From Akkermansia muciniphila (lineage in GTDB: Bacteria > Verrucomicrobiota > Verrucomicrobiia > Opitutales > Opitutaceae), in assembly GCA_945898185.1 (NCBI GenBank), contig CAMDHP010000012.1, positions 1 through 37,061 of the forward strand: DNA of 37,061 nucleotides, read 5' to 3'. A program made the translations under genes and the position numbers. This document shows, in pieces, positions 26,119 through 33,888 of this stretch (its first letter is position 1; the number at the start of each line of letters is the position of its first letter). The notes beneath the pieces were generated by a model. It was not told the DNA's origin, did not search any database, and saw only the letters and a program-made list of their open reading frames with translations.

Positions 26119-28167
26119 TCATTCCTTGGGTTTCCACTGATCGTAGGTGCGGACGGAAGGGGGGAAGGATTTGGATTCGGCGCGGCGGGCGGCGAGGGTT
26201 TCGGGCTTTTGGGACTCGTCGAGCCAGTGGACGTTTTGCTCGAGGGCGTCGGAGGAGAAACGGACGTTGAAGTTATCGGGAAAATGCAGCCAACGCCAGG
26301 TGGCGACGCGGTAGAAGGGCATCGCAAACCCCGGGGAGAAGGAGGCGTCGTCGTAGAGAATTTCTTCCATCCGGCGGGCCATCACGCGCATGGCGTCGAG
26401 ATTATCCGACTGGTCGTAGCGGGAAACGAGGGCGTCGAGCTCGGGGATGGCGAGGCTCTGAAGGTTGTTGGTCTGGACCTTGAGCTGGCGGGCGGGGTTG
26501 GGGGATGCGCCGTCCGAGAGGTAGGGTTGATCGTAGGCGTTGGACGAGTGGTAGCATTCCCAGTAGCGAGGGAAGAGCTCCACGCCGACGTTGAAGGCGG
26601 TGAAGGTGATGTCGTGATTTTTTTCCTGCACCTTTTTCCAAGCGGCGGAGGAGTCGAGAATCTCGATCTGGAAATCGAGACCGGCTTTGCGTGCCTCCTG
26701 TTGAAGAATGGTAAGCACGGGGGCGAGTGACTCGTAGCCGGTGGTGAGCGTGACCGAGAGCCTCTGGCCGCTGGCGTTGACGAGGATGCCGTCGGGGCCG
26801 CGTTTGGTGAAGCCGGCCTTTGCGAAGTGCTCGGCTGCGAGGGCGAGATCGAAGGGGCGGGCGCGGAGGGTCGGGTGGCTCATGTCACCAAAGCCGTCCG
26901 AAGGGGTATTGAGGCGGGTGTAGTCGCCGCGAAAATACTGGGTAACGACGAGCTGCCAGTTGGAGGCGTATTGGATGCCGAGGCGGATCTCGCGGTCTGA
27001 GATCAGGGGGCGGGCGGTGTTCATCCACAGGCCGAAGTTGGGGCGGGGGACATCGTTGTAGAAAGTGGACTTGGCGATGAGGCCGCGGGTGACGAGAGGG
27101 GCATCATCGGGCAGGCGCTCGTAGTTGTATTCGGCGAGATTCATGCCGAAAGCGTCGAGGTCGCCGGCGAGGAAGGTTTCCCATGCGGTCGTGGTTTCGC
27201 GAATGACGCGGAGGCGAATCTGGGCGGGGTTGAAGCGATAGCGGAACTGGGTTTTATCGTTGGCCCACCAAGTGGGCAGGCGATCAAGGGTGATGTGGTT
27301 GCGGTTGGTGGTGGTGCGTTTCATCTCGGCGTCGGTAAGCACGTAAGCGCCGGTGGTGGGCACGAAACGCCAGTTGTAGCGGGTGACGTAATCCTCGCCG
27401 ACCTCGCGGTAGAAATGGCGGGGAGTGGGTCCAAGGCCGAGCACGCGACTGAGCAAGTCGGGCCGGGCATCCTTGAGGGTGATGGCGAAGGTGAGATCAT
27501 CGTAACGGGTAACGCGGGTGTAGTTCTCGCCGATACCGTAGAAGTTGTTCTGCCATGGGGCCTGGATGTAGGTGCTCTGGTTGAACCAGAACATGAAGAG
27601 CACGTCGTCGGCGGTGACGGCGGGGCCATCGCTCCAGCGGGCGGCGGGGTCGATGCGGACGTAAACGGTTTTGGCGGGTAGATCCACGGCCCACTGGGTG
27701 GCGACACCGGGGAAGTAACGATGCGGGCCGGCGATGTCGGGGTGGAGTTGACCGAAGTTGAGCGCGAAATCGTCCTGGAGGTAACCGCGGAAGCCGCTGT
27801 TGGCGTCGGGGCCGACGATGCGGAGGGTGCGCGGAAAATCCTGGATGCGACCCTGCCAAGTGCCGCCGCGTTTGCGGTCGGGGGAGCCGAGCTCGGGGAG
27901 CGGGCCGCCGTCGGTCCAGGCAAGGTTGGCGGGGAGATCGGCGGGGGTTTTGAAGACGAAGAAATCCGGGTGAGCCTTGTAGTAGGCGGCGACCTCGGCG
28001 GTGTTGTCGGGCGCGGTGGAAGATGCGTTGGCGGCGGGGGCGGAGGAGGTGGAGTCAGGCTCTGCGGGCTTGGAGCAAGCGGCGAGGAAGAGCGACGCGG
28101 CGACGAGCGCGGGCGGGGCGGAAAGACGGACTTTTTTAAGCACAAAACACATGAAAGGGGAGGGCAT
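26119..28167 (-). CDS. Peptide transporter solute-binding lipoprotein (family 5)
   Basis: The 682-aa protein delivers substrate to the permeases. A lipoprotein signal ends in LAAC (C31 from this start). The mature protein follows the family-5 SBP outline: ATQWAVDLPAKTVYVRIDPAARWSDG near the start of the domain, VTADDVLF, TFAITLKD and the later FGLWMN. It is longer than typical DppA or OppA, similar to YejA-type proteins. Starts at 28167 or at the in-frame ATG 28152 are both possible; the frame opens to 28251 but that would overlap the permease gene. Confidence 0.9.
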   Translation of the reverse strand: MPSPFMCFVLKKVRLSAPPALVAASLFLAACSKPAEPDSTSSAPAANASSTAPDNTAEVAAYYKAHPDFFVFKTPADLPANLAWTDGGPLPELGSPDRKRGGTWQGRIQDFPRTLRIVGPDANSGFRGYLQDDFALNFGQLHPDIAGPHRYFPGVATQWAVDLPAKTVYVRIDPAARWSDGPAVTADDVLFMFWFNQSTYIQAPWQNNFYGIGENYTRVTRYDDLTFAITLKDARPDLLSRVLGLGPTPRHFYREVGEDYVTRYNWRFVPTTGAYVLTDAEMKRTTTNRNHITLDRLPTWWANDKTQFRYRFNPAQIRLRVIRETTTAWETFLAGDLDAFGMNLAEYNYERLPDDAPLVTRGLIAKSTFYNDVPRPNFGLWMNTARPLISDREIRLGIQYASNWQLVVTQYFRGDYTRLNTPSDGFGDMSHPTLRARPFDLALAAEHFAKAGFTKRGPDGILVNASGQRLSVTLTTGYESLAPVLTILQQEARKAGLDFQIEILDSSAAWKKVQEKNHDITFTAFNVGVELFPRYWECYHSSNAYDQPYLSDGASPNPARQLKVQTNNLQSLAIPELDALVSRYDQSDNLDAMRVMARRMEEILYDDASFSPGFAMPFYRVATWRWLHFPDNFNVRFSSDALEQNVHWLDESQKPETLAARRAESKSFPPSVRTYDQWKPKE

Positions 28168-28219
28168 CGGCTTTAGGATATGGAAAATGGGATTTGGGAT
28201 TTCCGCGCGAGGGGAGATA

Positions 28220-29317
28220 TCAGCGATACAGGGTGAATTTTTTGGGGTCAAAGGCCTCGCGCACGGCCTCGCCGACGAAGGTGACGAGGATGAGCACGAG
28301 GGTCATGGCGGAGAAGGCCGAGAGCACGATCCACGGCGCGAGCGTGAGGTTTTTTGTGCCTTGGCTGAGCAGCTCGCCCCAACTTGGAGTGGGAACGGGA
28401 AGCCCGAAACCGAGAAAATCGAGCGCGGTGAGCGAACCGATGGCGCCGGCCACGGTAAACGGCACGAAAGTTACGAGGGTGGCGGCGGTGTTGGGCAGGA
28501 TGTGGTGCAGGATGATGCGGGTATCGCTCGCGCCGAGCACGCGGGCGGCGGCGGTGTAGTCGCGGGCTTTTTCCTTATACGTCTCGGTGCGCATGTAGTA
28601 AGTCATGCCCATCCAGCCAAAGGCGACGTTGATGGCGACGAGCCAGCCGAGGCTTGGTTTGATCAGCGATGCCACGATGATGACGATGTAGAGAAACGGG
28701 ATGTTGGACCAAATCTCGATGACGCGCTGCACAAGGATATCGAACGTGCCGCCATAGTAGCCCATCGCGCAGCCAAGAATGATGCCGAGGCCGTAAACGC
28801 CCGCGACAAACCAGACGGAGAAGATCAGGGCGTTGCGGAAGCCGTAAACGAGGCGGCCGAGGATGTCGCGGTTTTGGGTATCGGTGCCGAGAAAATGACG
28901 TTGGGCGAAGTCGGGGGCGCGCGGTTTAAAAAACTGGTTGGTGTAGCAGTTCTCCACCGGGTCGTAAGGCACGGGCGGCAGCAGGACAAAGTCGCCGCGG
29001 GCACGGGCGACGGCGGCGGAAGCGAGAGTGGCGGCGTCGGCGTTGGCGGGCGGATGGAGACTCGCACGGAGGTCGCGGTAGTTGGTTTCCCATTCGTATT
29101 CCTGGCCGAAGGTTTTGCCTGGCAGCATCGCGCCGTAGGTAGGGAAAAACCACGCGCCATCATGCCGGACTGCGAGCGCGCGATGGCTAATGAAAAGTTC
29201 GGCGAAGCAGGCGAAGAGCACGAGCGCGACGAGCAACAAAAACGACCAGTAGCCGCGGCGGAGCGAGCGGAAGCGCCGGAGCTTTTTGCGGGTGATCGGA
29301 TTGAGTCTGAAGGCCAT
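28220..29317 (-). CDS. Peptide transporter permease, YejE/OppC type
   Basis: The 365-aa protein has an N-terminal helix and then a large extracytoplasmic segment of about 150 residues, containing FFKPRAPDFAQRHFLGTDTQ, as in YejE. Five further helices follow, with the permease coupling motif (EKARDYTAAARVLGASD...ILPN). The end is rich in charged residues. The ATG at 29317 was chosen for the basic-then-hydrophobic N-terminus (MAFRLNPITRKKLRRF); an upstream ATG would overlap the YejB-like gene. It lies 22 bases after that gene. Confidence 0.93.
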   Translation of the reverse strand: MAFRLNPITRKKLRRFRSLRRGYWSFLLLVALVLFACFAELFISHRALAVRHDGAWFFPTYGAMLPGKTFGQEYEWETNYRDLRASLHPPANADAATLASAAVARARGDFVLLPPVPYDPVENCYTNQFFKPRAPDFAQRHFLGTDTQNRDILGRLVYGFRNALIFSVWFVAGVYGLGIILGCAMGYYGGTFDILVQRVIEIWSNIPFLYIVIIVASLIKPSLGWLVAINVAFGWMGMTYYMRTETYKEKARDYTAAARVLGASDTRIILHHILPNTAATLVTFVPFTVAGAIGSLTALDFLGFGLPVPTPSWGELLSQGTKNLTLAPWIVLSAFSAMTLVLILVTFVGEAVREAFDPKKFTLYR

Positions 29318-29339
29318 GACAACGGTGCGGCGGAGGTGG

Positions 29340-30362
29340 TCAGTTGAAACGGATACGCGGATCAAGCAGTGCGACCAGGATGTCGGAGAGAATGTTGCCG
29401 ATGAGAAGCAGGGCGGAGGAGATAAGCAGGATGCCGAGCACGATGGGATAGTCGCGATCAACGAGGGATTTGTAGCCCAGCAAGCCCATGCCATCTAGGT
29501 CGAAGACCACCTCGACGAGGAAGGAACCGGTGAGCACGAGGCCGATATTTTGCCCGAAAGTGGTGGCGAGGGGAATGAGGGAGCTGCGCAGGGCGTGGCG
29601 GAAGACGGCGGCGCGGAATGGGACGCCCTTAGCGACGGCGGTGCGCATGTAGTCGGCGGCGAGGTTGTCCATTAGGTGGTTTTTCATGAGCAAGGTGGTG
29701 AACGCGAAACCGCCGACCATGTAAGCGGTGAGGGGCAGGGCGGTGTGGCGGGCGAGGTCGAGGGCCTGGGCGGCGAAGCCGAGGTCGGCGAAGTTGGCGC
29801 TCACAAAACCGCCGAGCGGAAACCATTCGAGCCGTGCGGCGAATACGAAGATCAGCAGGCTGCCGAGGACGTAGCCAGGCACGGCGTAGCCTGCGAAGAC
29901 GACGACCGACGTTAGGTTATCCATCGGAGTGCGATGGCGGACGGCCTTGACGATGCCGAGCGGCAGGCAAATCGCGTAAGTGAGGATCGTGGTGAGCAGG
30001 CCGTAGTAGATAGAAATCGGGAGCTTGGAGGCGATGATAGTCCAGACTGGTTGATGGTAGATGTAGGAGTTGCCCAGATCGCCGCGGGCTACTTTTCCGA
30101 TCCAGGAAGCGTAAGCGGAATACCATGGTTCATCGAAACCGTAGAAACGCTTGAGCTGGTTGAGTTGCTCGGCTGAAAGGGAGGTGTTCGAGCCAGCCGA
30201 GGCGTGTGAACGACCGCCGGACTGATCGACCATGCGGGCCTCGGCGAGGGCGCGCTCGATGGGGCCGCCTGGGACGAGACGGGTGAGGAAAAAGACGATC
30301 AACGTGATCCCCAGTAAAGTGGGGGGAATCAGGAGAAGGCGTCGTAGAAAATAGTCCCGCAT
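29340..30362 (-). CDS. Peptide transporter permease, YejB/OppB type
   Basis: The 340-aa protein opens the importer operon. It has an N-terminal helix (LRRLLLIPPTLLGITLIVFF), an external segment and five more helices, with the EAA-like motif in DYMRTAVAKGVPFRAAVFRHALRSSLIPL. The outline fits YejB and OppB. The ATG at 30362 was chosen because the sequence before it is not membrane-protein-like. The gene is divergent from murI, with 215 bases between starts that should hold both promoters. Confidence 0.93.
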   Translation of the reverse strand: MRDYFLRRLLLIPPTLLGITLIVFFLTRLVPGGPIERALAEARMVDQSGGRSHASAGSNTSLSAEQLNQLKRFYGFDEPWYSAYASWIGKVARGDLGNSYIYHQPVWTIIASKLPISIYYGLLTTILTYAICLPLGIVKAVRHRTPMDNLTSVVVFAGYAVPGYVLGSLLIFVFAARLEWFPLGGFVSANFADLGFAAQALDLARHTALPLTAYMVGGFAFTTLLMKNHLMDNLAADYMRTAVAKGVPFRAAVFRHALRSSLIPLATTFGQNIGLVLTGSFLVEVVFDLDGMGLLGYKSLVDRDYPIVLGILLISSALLLIGNILSDILVALLDPRIRFN

Positions 30363-30577
30363 GAGGAAGTGGGCAGCCGAAGTTGCCGGAGAGTGTGCGT
30401 AGGGTGAGCAGTAGGGGACAACGGGAAACGTGCGGAGTGCCAGAAACGTCCAGCGCGGCCGCGCCGGAGCCGGAGCGCTGGGGCCGCGAGAAATCTCCGG
30501 CTCGCGCCGACCGGTAAAGGGCTGGCTGATGCGGACCGGCTTGCCTTGGGTGGGCCACACTCTACGCCCTCCCTGCG

Positions 30578-31441
30578 ATGATCGGTGTTTTTGATTCCGG
30601 GTTTGGCGGCCTCACGGTGCTCTCCGCGTTGCTGCGTGAGCTGCCCGGCTACGACTACCTGTATCTGGCTGATAGCGCGCGTGCGCCTTACGGTGCGCGC
30701 AGCGCAGAGGTGGTGAACGAATTCACGCTCGAGGCGGTGGAGTGGCTTTTTGAACAGGGTTGCCCACTCGTCGTTCTTGCCTGCAACACGGCTTCGGCAC
30801 GGGCGCTGCGCAACATCCAACGGTTGCATCTTTCGAAGCGCTGGTCCGATCGGCGGGTGCTGGGCGTGGTGAGACCGTCGGTCGAGGCTTTGGCGGGTTT
30901 GCCGGTCGGCATGGTGGCAATTCCGGACCAGACCGCGCCGTCGGATGCAGAAGGGTTGGTGGCGGTGCTGGGCACGGAGGCGACGATCGCGTCGGATTCG
31001 TATGGGATCGAGCTGCGCAAACTCGCCCCGCGTCTCCGACTCGTGCAGCAGGCGTGTCCGCTTTGGGTTCCGTTAGTCGAGGCAGGCGAGCTCGACGGAC
31101 CCGGCACGGAATACTTTTTGCGCAAGGCGCTCGCGCCGCTGCTGCCGCCTCACGAAGCACCGCGCCGGGTGCTTCTGGGCTGCACGCACTATCCACTGTT
31201 GTTGCCAGCGCTCCGGCGGATCTTGCCGGCGGAGACGGAGATACTGGATCAGGGCGGTCTGGTCGCGGAGCGGTTGGCCGACTGGATGCGACGCCATCCC
31301 GAACAGGAAAAAATACTCACGCGCGGCGGCGGGCGGAGATTTGCCACCACGGATGATCCGGCGTGGTTCGCGGAACGAGGTGAGCGATTGCTCGGCACGC
31401 CGATCCGATCGGAAAGGGTGAAGTTGAACCGGGCACGCTGA
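30578..31441 (+). CDS. murI: Glutamate racemase
   Basis: MurI converts L- to D-glutamate for peptidoglycan. The 287-aa protein shows GVFDSGFGGLTVL at the start (D6, S7), the catalytic Cys residues C69 in ACNTAS and C202 in LGCTHYPLL, and PYGARS near 38-43. All residues of the two-base mechanism are present. It stands alone on the plus strand between two minus-strand groups. The upstream bases are pyrimidine-rich with no Shine-Dalgarno motif. Confidence 0.95.
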   Translation: MIGVFDSGFGGLTVLSALLRELPGYDYLYLADSARAPYGARSAEVVNEFTLEAVEWLFEQGCPLVVLACNTASARALRNIQRLHLSKRWSDRRVLGVVRPSVEALAGLPVGMVAIPDQTAPSDAEGLVAVLGTEATIASDSYGIELRKLAPRLRLVQQACPLWVPLVEAGELDGPGTEYFLRKALAPLLPPHEAPRRVLLGCTHYPLLLPALRRILPAETEILDQGGLVAERLADWMRRHPEQEKILTRGGGRRFATTDDPAWFAERGERLLGTPIRSERVKLNRAR

Positions 31442-31778
31442 CGCCGGTGTTGCCGCTAAAAAATCAACGACGGTCGTCGCGGGACCTCGTTACCGTTAAA
31501 CGCTCGTAAAATGAGTTGAGAGATCGAGACCGGTATCGCCGAGAATCGAGGCCGGTATATCGCGGCTCTATAGGACAGTTATGTTATTGCCGAGATGCCA
31601 GGTGAGGTCGTGCGCGGGCTCGCATTCCGACAGGCCAGATCGCCGCTACTCGCCACGGCGCTTAGGGGCAAGCTTGCCAATGCGCAAAAATCAAATCGGT
31701 GGCGCAATAGCGGTGTGTCGCCTATTGGCCCTTTATCTTGAAAGGCAGCCCGACGACCCGGCGACCGGATAGGTCTTT
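31442..31778. other. Intergenic region downstream of murI
   Basis: No convincing gene is seen in these 337 bases. A direct repeat occurs at 31523-31537 and 31545-31563: ATCGAGACCGGTATCG and ATCGAGGCCGGTATATCG, 22 bases apart, about two helical turns. No clear terminator was found for either flanking gene. Confidence 0.5.
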
Positions 31779-32681
31779 TCAGCCTCCCGTGCCTTTGCGG
31801 GCTGGGAAGGTGAGTTCGGCGATACCGCTCTTGTCGAGGGCGCCGCATCCGAGGGCGACGAGGCGATCGTATTGGGCCTTGGTGGCGGCGGCGAGCGGGA
31901 GGCTCAGGCCTTTTTCCACGCCGAGGGCGAGGGCGATGCCGCTGTCTTTGGCGGCGTGGGCAGCGCTAAAATAGCATGAGTGATCGCGGTTGATCATGTC
32001 CTCGCCATCGGTAGCTACGACGCGGGAGTTGGCGCCAGTCTGCGAGAAAACCTCGAGAAGCATCTTGGGGTCGAGGCCAAGGGTGGCACCGAGACCGAGA
32101 CCCTCGGCGAGGCCGGCGGTGTTGATGTTCATGACCATGTTTACGAGTGCCTTGACCTGACCGGCGGTGCCAGCGGGGCCGATGTAGCGGAGGAGCTTCC
32201 CTTGGTCGCTGAGCTCGGTGAGCACGGGCTTAAGCCGCTCAAAGACGGCCTGATCGCCACCGCACATGAGATAGAGAGTGCCGGCGAGGGCTTGCGGGAT
32301 GCTGGAAGCCATGCAGGCCTCAAGCGAGTGGGCACCGACTTTTTGCGCGGCGGCCTCGATCTCGACATGGACGGCCGGGCTGATGGTGGCGCAGTTGATA
32401 AAAGTCTTGCCGGCGGCCTTCACGAGCAGGCTGTCGCCGGTGGCGGCGAAGACGCCGCGTTGGGAAGCATCGTCGGTGACGACGGTGAAGATCACGTCGG
32501 CAGCGGCTGTGACGGCGGCGAGCTCGGTGCAGACGCTTGCGCCGATCTCGGCAGCGAGTTCCTTTGCGGAGGGGGCGTGGCGGTCATAAACGGCGGTTAC
32601 GGCGTAGCCCTGTTCTTTGAGGCGGCGGGCCATGTTGGCGCCCATGCGGCCGACGCCGACGAATGCGATGGTGGATTTCAT
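31779..32681 (-). CDS. NAD(P)-dependent beta-hydroxyacid dehydrogenase-like protein
   Basis: The 300-aa protein belongs to the 3-hydroxyisobutyrate/6-phosphogluconate dehydrogenase-like family: GVGRMGANMARRL (9-21) for the dinucleotide, D33 at the end of the second strand (more usual with NAD), TISP near 99-102, and the catalytic K177 in GQVKALVNM. The substrate loop, normally close to PVSGG, reads ACMASSIPQALAGTL, so the acid it oxidises is likely unusual. It is the most downstream gene of the minus-strand group with the TIM-barrel protein and the fused oxygenase. Confidence 0.9.
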   Translation of the reverse strand: MKSTIAFVGVGRMGANMARRLKEQGYAVTAVYDRHAPSAKELAAEIGASVCTELAAVTAAADVIFTVVTDDASQRGVFAATGDSLLVKAAGKTFINCATISPAVHVEIEAAAQKVGAHSLEACMASSIPQALAGTLYLMCGGDQAVFERLKPVLTELSDQGKLLRYIGPAGTAGQVKALVNMVMNINTAGLAEGLGLGATLGLDPKMLLEVFSQTGANSRVVATDGEDMINRDHSCYFSAAHAAKDSGIALALGVEKGLSLPLAAATKAQYDRLVALGCGALDKSGIAELTFPARKGTGG

Positions 32682-32699
32682 TTTAGGAAGGAGGAGCAA

Positions 32700-32830
32700 G
32701 AAGTTGGGAGCGAAAGGTCAGGAACTAGGAGTTAGGAGGCGGAAGTTGGCAGTTGAGAGACGCGAGACGAAGGATGGGTATCGGTGCGCAAAGAAGTTGG
32801 ATTCCAGCTTCTAACTCCTCGCTCCTTGCC
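32700..32830. repeat. Purine-rich intergenic imperfect inverted repeat
   Basis: The left part contains GGGAGCG... and AGGAGTTAGGAGG; the right end CTTCTAACTCCTCGCTCC (32808-32825) is an inverted relative. The reverse complement of the right end matches bases 35094-35111, inside the fused oxygenase gene, at 17 of 18 positions. Confidence 0.5.
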
Positions 32831-32832
32831 TT

Positions 32833-33687
32833 TTAGGCTTTCGCCTTGGCGGTGAGGGCTTCTTTCCAGGATTTCTCGATGAGGGGGCGAAGGACCTGGG
32901 CGTCTTCCCAGCTGTTGGGGAGCTGGGCGAAGTTGTAGCCGCCGCGGACGGGGCCCATCTCGGGGCAGACGTAGTAGTCGCCGCTGGCCGTCTTGGCGGA
33001 GAGCGCCATTTCGAGGGTTTTATCGAGAAAAGGGAGCCACTGGGTGAGCTCGACGGAGAGTTTGCCCGAGCCGTCGGTAACGGGAATCTGGCAGTGGTGT
33101 CCGTTAAAGGGGCGAAAGTGGAAATGGCGGGAGTGCTGGACGAGCTTGGGGGCGACGAGCAGGCGCTCCCAGTAAGGCGGGGCGAGATGCTTGACGACGG
33201 AAAGGTGGGAAAAATCCCAGGTCACGGGGAGAAGTTTACCGGTGGCCTTTTGGAAGCCGGCGGCGATGGCGTAGGCCTTTTCGGGAGTTTCGGTGCAGGT
33301 ATCGCGGTGGATCTCAATGTCGCAGGGACAACCAAGTTTTTCGCCGAGCTCGACGATGCGTATGGCGAGGGCGGTGGCTTTCTCGACCGGGGTGTTGTGG
33401 TCGGCGAGCTGGACGTTGATTCGTTTTGCGCCGCCGTCGCGATTTTCGCTGATAAGGCGGAGGAAGTCGGCGGCTTTGCCCGACGCGATGTAGCCAACCG
33501 AGCAGAGGCCGTGTTTCTCGGCGAGTTTGCCAAGTTTGGGATTCATCGCGGTCCCGATGCCGTCGAAGCCGGCGGCTTTTGCGGCGGCGAGTTTTTTATC
33601 TACGGACCAGTCGGCTTCGGCGGAAGGGTAGTCACACATGGACCATAGGGCGGCGATTTGAAAGAGGTGGGGAGGAGCGGTGGGCAT
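32833..33687 (-). CDS. Sugar phosphate isomerase/epimerase-family TIM-barrel protein
   Basis: The 284-aa protein has the xylose-isomerase-like barrel of IolE and related enzymes. Likely metal ligands are E125 (CDIEIH), D158 (TWDFSH), H188 or H190 (RHFHFRPFNGHH) and E243 (VCPEMGP). Such enzymes act as dehydratases, isomerases or epimerases on sugars and inositols. The ATG at 33687 gives the barrel's first strand soon after the start; an ATG at 33714 is an alternative. It lies 151 bases before the dehydrogenase-like gene, and the two may act in the same pathway. Confidence 0.87.
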   Translation of the reverse strand: MPTAPPHLFQIAALWSMCDYPSAEADWSVDKKLAAAKAAGFDGIGTAMNPKLGKLAEKHGLCSVGYIASGKAADFLRLISENRDGGAKRINVQLADHNTPVEKATALAIRIVELGEKLGCPCDIEIHRDTCTETPEKAYAIAAGFQKATGKLLPVTWDFSHLSVVKHLAPPYWERLLVAPKLVQHSRHFHFRPFNGHHCQIPVTDGSGKLSVELTQWLPFLDKTLEMALSAKTASGDYYVCPEMGPVRGGYNFAQLPNSWEDAQVLRPLIEKSWKEALTAKAKA

Positions 33688-33888
33688 GGAGAAGAAAGAA
33701 GGCGGAAGGTTCATTAGCCTTAAGGCAAAAACACTAAATATCAGAGGACGAGCGGAAGGGACTTACGTAAAATGGTTTCGGGACTACACGTTTTTAACAG
33801 GGGAAGCCGAGTTGAGGCTGAAGTGCTGGCCGGGGTATTCGTCTCGTTCTATTTCGTGAGTTTCGTGCGCGAAGATTTGGCCGATTAA

